Assembly (NCBI RefSeq): GCF_009730915.1
Contig: NC_052489.1
Span: 28,699,916 to 28,763,915 of the forward strand
Reading direction: 5' to 3'
Source: Dioscorea cayenensis subsp. rotundata
Lineage: Eukaryota > Streptophyta > Magnoliopsida > Dioscoreales > Dioscoreaceae
DNA length: 64,000 nt
Within the stretch, counting starts at the first letter, position 1. Every line of letters starts with the position of its first letter. Below the pieces are notes generated by a model. That model had not been told where the DNA came from, did not search any database, and saw only the letters and a program-made list of their open reading frames with translations. Positions 51,233 through 62,102 of the stretch are shown in pieces. The position numbers were made by a program, and so were the translations under genes.

Positions 51233-52397
51233 AGGGATTGACTGAAGGATTACTCAACAGGTGTAGTATTATTTAACATGCTTTATCCCTTATAAAATAA
51301 GGGGCTGTTTTAGATGAGAGTGAAAGTGATGGGCAAGATGTTGATCTTCTGGCCTAATCCTGGACACGGGAGAGAGAGGTAACCTACTATAAGCCATTGC
51401 GACCATTTTTCTTCAACTATAAAATGTAATTGTCAATCATTTATGATTCAATCATTTTTTTTTTTTAATTTATATCAGTTCTCAAAACTGTTACTGCAAC
51501 TTCAAATTTTGTTTTCTTTTTTTCTTTTTTAAAAAAATTAACCTACTATAAGCAATTTATGCATTCCATGAATTCACCTGCTCAGGCCATTGATTATATA
51601 CAGTGATCCTTAAATTTCTGTGCTGCAGTTTGTTCTGAGTTACCCCAGTACAGAATAGCACTAGTTATCTAAATATGACTTCAAGGGCTCTATAATGAAA
51701 TGTTTGTATTTAAACTTTTAAAGAAAGCCTGTTTTGTGGATAAACCTGGGTGATTACAGGTAGGAATCAGTTCTTGGATTTGTATTTGTATTTTTATTTT
51801 TAGTTCTTTTCTAGGATTTGAAATTAAGAACATTTGAAAATAATTGGATGTATACCTTATTGCCTTAACTCAATGTGCAAGATAACCTTAGACAGAGCCT
51901 ATGCTGAACCTGAAAGTACATTGTTTGCCACCAATGTAAGAACCCTTGCATCATTTCATCTGGCATTAGTAATTTGTAATGATTGATTCCCTCCAAAACA
52001 ATATCACATTATAGCAGGGATTCGTACTACTGTTAACCGTTTGAGAGTTGCATTTTGAAATTAATAATAATATAAACATGTCATTAGAAAAAAGAATAAC
52101 TTGTTATGTATCAAGTATTACAAGTTAATATATTTGGTAATTGGAAGTACATCAATGACAAATTACAATTAAATGTAACCTTTATTTGATTATGTGATGT
52201 TCAACATCACCAGCATTGAAAGCCTAAATGCTTTCCTATAAAATGGTGATAGGTTGTACATTATACACATATGTAACACCCTATAACAAAAGGAAAGAGA
52301 ATGTATACGCAGTGAAGCAAAACCTTCCTCGTTTCATTAATAAATACTGGTCTTCTGGAAATCTCACGTCTTGGATCCATCCATTGAATCCTGAACC
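51233..52397. other. 3' flanks of the convergent ATAD5 and RCC1-type genes
   Basis: Tail-to-tail spacer of about 1.2 kb, AT-rich with T-runs near 51455-51470 and 51510-51530. Contains both 3'UTRs; no further gene is supported. Confidence 0.6.
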
Positions 52398-55300
52398 TCA
52401 GTCCTGGCTATGCTCAAATATACCGCCAGTATGGTTGAATCCACATGATATCTGCAATGCCTTAACATGCTGATCCATACTAACCATCATAGGCTCAAAA
52501 CAGTCAACATCATTCCCATGCCCCTAGATATAATTTGCAACAAAAATTCAAGGGATGATATTATTATATATATATATATATATTGCATTTGGGTGTCACT
52601 GTCTAGTGATCAAATGTGTTTCTTTCCTGCACATTGAACATTAATGTCCAGATGCTAATTAACATGAAGAGGGGTAAAAGGTAAACCAACTAATCTGGGT
52701 TGTAATTCCATCATAAGAGCACACTAAGGCTGTGCTACACCTAAGACAAATTGAGGAAAAGAAAGAAAAATTAGAACGTAAATGGTGCACATGTTCACCA
52801 TGTTAAAAAGAAAAGAATGCCTATAAAATCCAAGGCAGGGGGCATAAAGCAAAACTCCATCTATTGACAAACATTTTTCACTTTAATTTTATCATTTTCC
52901 ATTTTCACTTTTCCTCCATCGATTTTTCCTCAATCCAAGCAATTGAATAGGGACATAAAGCAAAACTCTTTTATATCTGCTCTGTACAGGGAATCAGTAA
53001 TGTAAATGATTAGAGAAGGAAATTGAAGCTAACCAGTTGTCCTCCAGAGGAATGGCCATCTTCAAAAAATGTCCCATTCGCCCCTCCCCAGCCCCAAGTA
53101 TAGATATTGCCGCCTGACAACACACACTCTACAATAGTCATACTAAAAAGAAGAAACCATTGATAAGCATTTAAAATATCATAGATTATAGTAAAAATGA
53201 CATAATAAATGGTCAAATTGTTATTAAAATTCATGCTTAGTGTCATACATCCATTTATGCAATATGCAATAAATAAAAAAAAAAAAGGTTTAGTGAATTT
53301 GAAAATTCCTCGAAATAAAATCTCACCAGAAATTGCAGCTGTATGCTTCCAACCGCAGGATACCTGGATGGCATCCATATCGTCTCATTAAAGAGAGAAG
53401 TAACCAGACATGATTAACAAGAAATTTGTCCATCTTGTAAACATATGAACACACGCTAGAGTCTATATAACAAAATCAAATACACTAAAGCATTCACCTG
53501 AGAGATACGAAATTTCAGCAAAGAACTCCTTAGATCCTGAGGAGTGCGGACTATGTCCATGGAACTGCAAAACAAAACGATTGTCTAAGCAGTTGGAATT
53601 CTACTGCTGATCAATGAGTTATCATAGTGGACAATTTCAGGTTTATGGTTCTTGAGATGTAACTAGATGATGCAACAATACCCAAGACCAAGGCAACCAT
53701 TCTCATTTGAGCCCCATGTGAACAATTTTCCTTCATCTGTAACAAATAATACTTGTAACTTCACAACTGTTCAAAAGTTGCGGTAATAAACAGAGAAAGA
53801 AGAAAAACAGGTAGAAAGTCTGATAAGGAACAAAATATGTATTATTGAGAAACCGAATTTCATGCCACCCGTAATATTCAAATATTAGTCATTCAATATC
53901 TCCAACCATATCCCAATACTAAATCTCTCATAGATGCACATGCCAAACCCAACCAATTTCACCAATACTTAATCAATCTTAGCAGGAAAACATAAACTAA
54001 AAGGGTCACCAATGCTTGATCAATCCTAGCAAGTATAGTTAAACTAAAAGGCAGCCTTACCAGTTTATAAAGATGAGATTTAACTAAGAATAAAGTGGCA
54101 ATAGTCAATAGCATAAAGCCTATATCAAAACTCTTCCCTGATAAACAGTCCAACTAACTAGATCCTAGTATATCGTGTGAGGGCTCTATAACACACGCTA
54201 TGGACGCCTTTCCACCTCAAAATGGAACTTGGTCAACAAAGAGCACTTTACAATACTCCAACTAAGTAGATACTAGTCTTAAATGGTTAGTTACCTAAGG
54301 TGCTACAATGCAAGCATGCAGAAATGTTTGCACAGGTAACTAGAAAGATGAAATACTTCTCACAGACAGTATAAGTAGATCATACAGATTACTTCCAAAA
54401 AATATTATAGAGATACTTGAGAGAGCAAATTGAACTTGTCTTATGGCAATAATACTTGTTACTACGCAAGTGTGATAACCACCACAAGCAACTTCTTCAG
54501 AAAATGGAAGTTGTTCGACAACAAGTGGTCTTGTGGCGTTCTTCGCTTCACCAAAACCCTAAATAATTATACAAATGTGTATGTTACTTCAAGTTGATAA
54601 GACTGGTAAAGCTAATAATCAAATATATGGAAACAATATGATTGTACTTTGTACTAACCAGCTTATTGATTGTTCTTTCTCCAAAGATAAACACTGAGCC
54701 TTGCTCTGCAATGTGCATTAGTTAAGGACCGAATAAATTATTACTGACTAGCATACATCCAACGTCACTATGAATAATAAGTATTTGGTCAACTTAACCA
54801 TTGATGCAGGCTGAATGCAACATTCCAGCGGCAATTCTTCTAACCTGTAATACAGGAAATATAACTGAAACTAAACAAACCAATTATTGTGACATAAATG
54901 TTTGACACTCTCACCATACACAAGCAGTGAGTCAATCATACAAGTAGAAGTAGAAAGTACCTTCATTCCTTCGAAATTCTTAATCAGTCTTGGAGTATAT
55001 TCACTGCATAAAGGGATCTTTAAGTATAATTCTGTACAATAAGAAATTATGTTGCTTTAGCAAATGAAAGACACAGGTTCAATCATTTGGCCATTTGATA
55101 TGTACAGGAAACAATTAAGATGACCATGAAGTATGGAGATAGAGCTGAAAGAAATTATGGCATAGTGATGCTACCAATTTGGTAGATATAATATGCAAGA
55201 AATGATGCCACACTGATGCTACCAATTTGAACAGATTCAATATGCACTAACATTAACTTAGCAACATTTTATCAAAATATTTTTGGGCAGCTTTCTGCAC

Positions 55301-58300
55301 TTATAATGAGTTCCAGCTTTCATATCTCCAACCTTGAAATCATTGAAAATCCCAAAAAGCTGGACTGATGTCCATGACCAAGTCTGCCAGAGCCACCAGC
55401 TCCCCAGCTCAAGACTTCGCCTTCATCTAGAAAGTCAAATTTAATGGTACATAAATAAATGTCCACATTTAGGAAGAATAGTGTGATCTCAGTTTTGTTT
55501 GTAGTTTCCCCAACCTGTGATAGCTATTGAGTGCTCTGAACCCAATGCAACCTTTGACACTTTTATGTCAGCTAAACAATCAATCATAGTTGGAGTAGAA
55601 ACAATGCTGCCTGCCCCTGCAACCCATATCAAAATCAATTAATTGCCATAGTGTCACTAAGGTTAAAGAACTAAAGCATATCCAGGGTCAATAACATGAT
55701 CATGCAATGGAAGTTAAAACATAAAGTAAAGAAACTGGCATTAGACCTCCTGAAATTTGCCATTGGTAGATCTAAAACATTTTTTTAAAAAAATCAAAAT
55801 TAAATTAGGAACCAACAGCTTGAAATGCAGAGACAACAGAAAATAAAACTACGATGCCCACTACATGGTAAATCTGGCCAGTCTTCAGCTTCATTAAGGG
55901 CTTCATCAGCTAGAACAAGAATGTATCCATTGCAATGTTCACTGCCTACTTCATGTATACTCTGCAAGTTTGACACCTCATTATTAATGTACATTAGGTC
56001 TACCACGTGTAATACTACTAGCCCGGTTTTCCAAACTAGGCAGAAAAATTAATACTCTTTAATAATACAAGCTGCACTTTCATAATTTGAATTCTAAAAC
56101 ACATATCACACAAAAGATATTAATGCTTAGTGTTAGAAATGAAGATCAAAGACAGTAGATCAAATAAGCACACTAGAACTTGTCAACCTCAGGAGACACG
56201 GACACATACAGCATGCCAATTCACACAAGCATCTTAGAATTTGTCTGGTTAACATAATACCTGATGACACTTAATTGTCAATAAATCTTAAAAATCAGAA
56301 AATTGCCAATATTTACTCCAATTGAAAGATTTGAAAAGCGTTCAGTTTTCTGGTTTGAATACACACTTGGACAAAAGACAGAGGACCAGCCATAAACACA
56401 CTAGAAAGAAAGTAAAAAAGCAACAGAACTAGGAGTCAAACTTTCCCAATTTCGATAAATTGTTCAGTGAAACAGAAATTTTTCATCACATGAAAATATG
56501 ATGTAGAGCAATTCTGACTTGCCACATGTAATCCTAGTAAAAGAAAGGTAGCGAATTCTTAGGAATTATTCATTTGAAGTATATTAAATTATAATTTTAA
56601 GAACAACATGGATAGCAGAGGATTAAGATTTTATAAAAGGTCACTAACTAAGACCAAAGCATCAAGGTAAGTAAAATATTACTTTTTCCGAGACCAAGCT
56701 GCCCGCAGGAGTTATTCCCCCATGTAAAGAGTTTCCCATCCTCTGTTGAAGAACAGAAATTATCATGATGCAAAATTTAGCTGTATTTATGAATGCAAAG
56801 CACATAATATTTGTACAAAAAGGAGAAAATATTTGGAAGACAATGATCAAAAGAGAAAGAATGCGTATAGGATAACTATGGAAATATTGCATAAAACATA
56901 TGGAAATACGAGAGAGAGATAGAGAGAGAGAAGAATTTTACAGAGTTAGAGATTTTACCCAACAAAAATTTTTTGCTACTCCTTAAAAGATATCACTTCC
57001 ACTACTCACTTCATGCCATACAACCTGATTAGGATGCCTTTTACAATAAACTATTCTCTATAATAAGATAATTTCAATAGCAACGATCTAAATTTACATG
57101 CCATTGAGATTAAGTTAACAGTTCAGTTTGAAAGCATTTAATAGAGGATACAATTTGAGAGCAGGAATGAAGTACCCTTCTTTTGCAAACAAAAGATTTA
57201 TTTATTTTTTACAGAGTAGAATAACTTTCTTACCAGTGATAGCAGAAGAATGATGGTAACCAGCTGAAATCTCTACAACCTTCTCAGAAAATCCATAAAC
57301 TTCAACAGGCTCCTGAAAAGCATTGGCAATGCTGTGACATGAATTCAAGCAGAAATCATAAGAAAAAAATTGTGAAATTATTTCTGAAAAATAAATATCA
57401 AGCAAAACATAAAGTAGTTCCGAACGATCCCTGGTTGGAATGAAATTTTGTGATACTTAATAATCACTTATTTATTTATTTTTTTGTCTACCAATTATTT
57501 CCAACATTAAATGTTAAATGCATCACTGAATTTAGTCCGAGAATAACTAACTTGATCAACTTCAAGCTTTATAAAACTTCAGAACATAATGCAAGGATAA
57601 GAACAAAAGCAGCCACCAACTACATAAAGCTTTGCACAGCAATCCCTTGCAGCCAAAAACATTGACAAAGAACAAAATAGTACCAACAGTAGTTTGATTT
57701 CTATGTCACAGGCGACAACATGACTTTTGACAAATATATATATATATATATATATATATGCTGGCTGCTTGGTTTAGTAATTGATTTACAGTAAAGTCAG
57801 AGCCAGAATGCATCCACGTTAAAAGAAGTAAACTTCTGTCAGGAAACTCATGAAAAGAACAAAATCACTGATTCATCAGACTCATGGATCGCTAACAATG
57901 CACAAAGAGAAAACAAGAAAAAAAAAAAAATAAAAAAATAAAAACAAAGAATCACATTAGAAAACAAACACACCAGCACATGACTAGTTCCAGCGTTTAT
58001 CCCCAGCTGCCCGAATTTGTTCAATCCGCTCGCATAAACACGCCCGCTTTCTGCCAAACAAGCAAGATCAAACCCTAAAAAACCATCCAAGAACGAAAAA
58101 AAACCAAAATCTGAAAACAAAATTAAAAACCGCACCAGTTAAGAAGAGGGTATGAGCGCCACCACATGCGATCGAGACGGGGGGATCATCATCCTGGAAG
58201 AATGCACACACGGTTGGTCTCCATCTCGATTCCAACCCGCCAAGGCCCAATCTCCCATAATCTCCATTCCCCCACACCGCCGCGAACCTCCTCGAAGGAA

Positions 58301-58376
58301 CCGACGAGGTCGAGAGCCAGCGCGCCCCTGCCCTAAGGGTTTGGATGGAAGCTCTCCTCCACATCGGTAACGCCAT
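52398..58376 (-). CDS. RCC1-repeat (UVR8-fold) protein with mitochondrial-type N-terminus, 15 exons
   Basis: Predicted 418 residues. Exons (minus strand): 58136-58376, 57974-58050, 57234-57312, 56683-56742, 55515-55616, 55333-55426, 54961-55003, 54799-54844, 54659-54705, 54456-54558, 53682-53736, 53498-53564, 53327-53363, 53034-53113 and 52398-52523; phases agree throughout. The first 30 residues (MALPMWRRASIQTLRAGARW) are Arg-rich without acids, typical of a mitochondrial presequence. Seven-bladed RCC1 repeats follow (VWGNGDYGRLGLG, VYASGLNKFGQLG, LFTWGNNSCGQLGLG, VLSWGAGGSGRLGHG, LFTWGSNENGCLGLG, IYTWGWGGANG), each ending in a CGGxHT/SAIT-type strand. The end is CGFNHTGGIFEHSQD. Family roles include organelle RNA splicing (RUG3) and UV-B sensing (UVR8); neither can be assigned here. 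Confidence 0.92.
57736..57759. repeat. (TA)n microsatellite in RCC1-type gene intron 2
   Basis: Uninterrupted TA dinucleotide run. Comparable runs are at 15162-15182, 32100-32120, 52566-52582 and 63242-63263; an (AAAT)n run lies at 45483-45511. Confidence 0.9.
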
Positions 58377-60516
58377 TAGAGAAGATGATCAGAACTCAGT
58401 GCTCCATCGGGCCGGTGAGGAAAAATGCTACAAATAAACGCGTTGGCTTCGAGTTTCTTCGATGCCAACGTGTCATTAATTTGGTTGCGTTGCACGTGAT
58501 TTTTTTTTTTTTAATTAATGATGTTATTTACTTATTTAGATGTTGGGATAAATCCAAAATGTTAATACTGGTTTGAGTAGGGGAGTGGAAATAATACTTT
58601 ATTTATTTTTATTTTTTAAAATAAAATAAAATAAATTACTTGTAATATTTGTTTTATATATAAATAAATCACTTATGATGGTTGAGTTAAAAACATGAGT
58701 GTTTGTGTTATTTTATATTTAATATTTAATTAATAATATTTTTTATTATGTTTTATTGAAATATTAAAAATAATCAATAGGATTTTTAGTTTATTAGCAC
58801 CTCGGTTTTTTTTGTACATAGGTGAGATCATGTGATATGTGATTTATTTATATTTTTAAAAAATAAAAATAATTTAATTAATTTTTTATTTTAATAGTTT
58901 TGTTTTTTACTTGTATTATGGCTTATAAGTTAGTAAAAATTTTTATACCATAGTTTTGAAGTTAAAAAAATAATTATAAAACTATATTATACTTAATTAT
59001 TTTTATTATATCTTATTTGTAAAATAAACAAGGGAAAACAAAATTAAGCCTTACAAAACAAAGCAAATACTCCATTAATCACATCACGAGGCAGAAGCCG
59101 ACGAGTGAAGTTCTTCGGCCTTGGGATCGTTGCACATCTCAAGGCGTTCTTGGATGGACGGCTGTGATTGATGCTATCATGTGGGCGCTTCATGAGTATG
59201 AAAGGCATATCTAGAGAGGAAAGGAGTCATCATAGAGGGTTTGAGGAGGAGGTGCGCGAGTGTTTGCCTCGGTTCTCTTTCTGGTAAGCATCGTCGTCTA
59301 CGCTGAGATTTCGATTGAAATTAGGTTAATTTCATGCTTAAATGTTGGTTTTAGATCAATAGATCTATAATTTTCGTGTTCCCATTTGATTGGGGATTTT
59401 AGGTTTTGATTTGATAATGAAGAGTTCTTCTGATTTGATCCGTCGTCCGGGTTTATCGATTTTGGTGGTTGTTTGGATTCTTGGGTTTTAGCGGGTTTGT
59501 TGTGTTTCCAAGAAATTCGGGTCCTTATTTTTGCGGCAAAAATTTTGTTTTTCAATGTTTGTTTCTTCTTTTTGTTTAGAGAATTTTGAATTGAATTCAG
59601 TTGTGATTTTTTTTTTTTTCAATTGTTAATTTTTAATTTTTATATTTTTTCTTTTGGTGGTTTCTAAACGATTTAGTTTCTAACTTTCTAATATTGTTGT
59701 ATATTTATTTTTATTCTTCTATGATTTCATCTTTTTTATTGTCAGAGAAAGTTGCGTAGCTACTAGCTAGTATAAGATGAACTGAGGATATTCATTGTTA
59801 GTATAGTTTATTTGCAATAGATTCTATATCTCAACATCAGTTGCTTCCTTTTGCATTCATCTCTGCTTAAATATTATCTCATTTCTGATCCAAATTTGGT
59901 GTTCTCTATGCTATGCCATGTTGTGGTTGCTTTTGGCAAATTCACATATTGTTCCTATATTGCTTTTTGAAACCTCTATAAAACTGTTTGCTTGATTGAT
60001 AATTAAAATACAAATTTTACTCTAAACATCATGTGGCAAGTCAAGCTAAGCTATATTGCTTAACTTTAGTATTGTAAAATCATCTAGAAGTCTGATCAGA
60101 GATAATATGAGACAATATATCGTGAACAATCCCATTTTATCTTAAAATTCTAATCATACCTTATTAAATTTATTAAATTTTGTCTCATGGTTGTATTAGT
60201 TTGAAAGTGTAGAGGTTTTTGGTTTCTTTTGGTGTATAACTTGTTCATTGGAAAAGAACTAAACAGATCCACTGGGCATTAAATGTTAGACTGAGTTCAT
60301 TCCAGTAAAGTCTTTTATGCCCTCTAATATCTGGATATCATGGCAGAATATGTATATAGCTTACTTTATGAGCTTCTCATCATGTAAGTTTTGTGATGTT
60401 AGGAGAACTGAGTTTCACAAAGGCTTAAGCTAACTTTTCCTTACATTTCATTTGGTTTAGTTTTCTTAGACTTCTAGTTGGTGTCTCATCTAGTATTCTT
60501 TGCAGGGTGATAAAAA
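58377..60516. other. Divergent promoter region and eRF1 leader
   Basis: 58377-59080 is AT-rich divergent promoter sequence for the RCC1-type gene and eRF1. From about 59083 the sequence is GC-richer and fits a transcribed eRF1 leader ending ...GGTTCTCTTTCTG|GTAAGC. A 5'UTR intron is predicted at 59284-60505 (acceptor TTTGCAG), placing 11 leader bases before the ATG. A long T-rich intron early in the leader is common in highly expressed plant genes and may enhance expression. Confidence 0.65.
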
Positions 60517-61827
60517 ATGGCAGATGGTCATGAAACTGACAAGAACATCGAGATTTGGAAAATCAAAAAGCTTATCAAGGCATTAGAGGCTGCAAGGGGT
60601 AATGGGACAAGCATGATATCACTGATTATGCCACCACGTGATCAAATCTCTCGAGTCACTAAGATGCTGGGCGATGAATATGGAACTGCTTCAAACATCA
60701 AGAGTAGAGTGAATCGGCAGTCTGTTCTTGGTGCAATCACATCTGCTCAACAAAGGTTGAAGCTGTACAACAAGGTTCCTCCGAATGGACTAGTTCTGTA
60801 CACTGGCACTATTGTTACAGAAGATGGAAAAGAAAAGAAGGTCACTATAGATTTTGAGCCTTTCAAACCCATCAATGCATCGCTCTATCTTTGTGATAAT
60901 AAGTTTCACACTGAGGCATTAAATGAACTTCTGGAATCAGATGACAAATTTGGTTTCATAGTTATGGATGGAAACGGCACACTTTTTGGCACATTAAGTG
61001 GTAACACAAGAGAGGTACTTCACAAATTCACGGTTGATTTGCCAAAGAAGCATGGAAGAGGTGGACAGTCAGCACTACGATTTGCTCGTCTTCGGATGGA
61101 GAAGCGTCACAATTATGTTAGGAAAACAGCAGAGCTTGCTACCCAGTTTTTTATTAATCCAGCTACAAGCCAGCCAAATGTTGCTGGACTAATTCTTGCT
61201 GGATCCGCTGATTTTAAGACTGAGCTAAGCCAGTCAGATATGTTTGATCCCCGTCTTCAAGCCAAAATACTGAATGTGGTTGATGTGTCATATGGTGGAG
61301 AGAATGGTTTCAATCAGGCCATTGAGCTGTCGGCTGAGATTTTGTCGAATGTGAAGTTTATTCAGGAAAAACGCTTGATTGGGAAATACTTTGAGGAAAT
61401 TAGTCAAGACACTGGGAAGTATGTCTTTGGTGTGGATGACACTTTGAAAGCTCTTGAAATGGGTGCCGTGGAGACTCTGATTGTGTGGGAAAATTTGGAT
61501 GTTAATAGATATGTGCTAAAGCACAGTGTATCAGGGGAGATGGTCATAAAACATTTGAACAAGGATCAGGAAGCTGACCAGAACCAATTTCGTGATCCAG
61601 CTGCCAATGCTGAATTGGAGGTGCAGGAAAAAACCTCACTGCTGGAGTGGTTTGCTACTGAATACAAGCGATTTGGTTGCACTCTAGAGTTTGTCACAAA
61701 CAAATCACAAGAGGGCTCACAATTCTGCAGGGGATTCGGTGGCATTGGTGGCATCCTTCGTTATCAGCTTGATATGAGGACATTTGATGAGCAGTCTGAT
61801 GATGAAGGCTACAATGATTCTGATTAG
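60517..61827 (+). CDS. ERF1: Eukaryotic peptide chain release factor subunit 1 (eRF1), intronless CDS
   Basis: 436 residues, full length for the family, uninterrupted. It recognises all three stop codons in the ribosomal A site and triggers peptide release with eRF3. Decoding motifs are NIKS at 60-63 and YLCDNKF (YxCxxxF) at 124-130; the catalytic GGQ is at 182-184 in [15 protein letters not shown]. The C-terminal eRF3-binding domain ends in the acidic tail [12 protein letters not shown]. The start is the only ATG that gives the conserved [14 protein letters not shown] opening. The UAG stop is followed by CAATCA, a read-through-promoting context, and by an in-frame extension; see the next entries. 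Plant genomes usually have several eRF1 genes; the copy class is unknown. Confidence 0.98.
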   Translation: MADGHETDKNIEIWKIKKLIKALEAARGNGTSMISLIMPPRDQISRVTKMLGDEYGTASNIKSRVNRQSVLGAITSAQQRLKLYNKVPPNGLVLYTGTIVTEDGKEKKVTIDFEPFKPINASLYLCDNKFHTEALNELLESDDKFGFIVMDGNGTLFGTLSGNTREVLHKFTVDLPKKHGRGGQSALRFARLRMEKRHNYVRKTAELATQFFINPATSQPNVAGLILAGSADFKTELSQSDMFDPRLQAKILNVVDVSYGGENGFNQAIELSAEILSNVKFIQEKRLIGKYFEEISQDTGKYVFGVDDTLKALEMGAVETLIVWENLDVNRYVLKHSVSGEMVIKHLNKDQEADQNQFRDPAANAELEVQEKTSLLEWFATEYKRFGCTLEFVTNKSQEGSQFCRGFGGIGGILRYQLDMRTFDEQSDDEGYNDSD

Positions 61828-61914
61828 CAATCAACTAATCAGTTCCCTGGAGATGGTCCAGGGGCAGCTTGTGTTGGACATATCGTCTCCGCCCCTGTGA
61901 CCTCAATGAAGTAA
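61825..61914 (+). promoter_or_regulatory. Leaky-type stop context and read-through extension of eRF1
   Basis: The stop UAG (61825-61827) is followed by CAATCA, which fits the CARYYA motif that promotes UAG read-through in plants. The frame then stays open for 28 sense codons (starting QSTNQFPGDGPGAACVGH) to a TAA at 61912-61914. The extension has no recognisable domain. Confidence 0.7.
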
Positions 61915-61940
61915 TACAAGTCTTCAACAAGTTATTAATG

Positions 61941-62102
61941 GTATGTAGCGCTTTGTAAATCTTGAAATGATTAAGTAGATGACCCACAGGTTGTGAACTT
62001 TTCAGTTTCCTTGTTAGCTTATATTACATTTCCAAAGCATTGATACTGCATCTGCTGGGTAGTTGTTTGCTTTCTGACTGTTATCCTTTTGATTGCTGAA
62101 AG
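61941..62102 (+). other. Predicted intron in the eRF1 3'UTR
   Basis: Donor AATG|GTATGT at 61941 and a pyrimidine-rich acceptor CCTTTTGATTGCTGAAAG ending at 62102 (an alternative AG is at 62113-62114). The junction is 113 nt after the annotated stop and 26 nt after the read-through stop. Spliced reads would be decisive. Confidence 0.55.

Noticed and set aside
55800..56006. Minus-strand frame with splice-like AG before AGTATACATGAAGTAGG, inside the RCC1-type gene
   Set aside because: In phase with exon 4 it hits TGA at once, and exon 4 joins directly to 55616 with perfect RCC1 continuity.
61566..61754. Minus-strand frame under eRF1
   Set aside because: Shadow of the eRF1 coding sequence.
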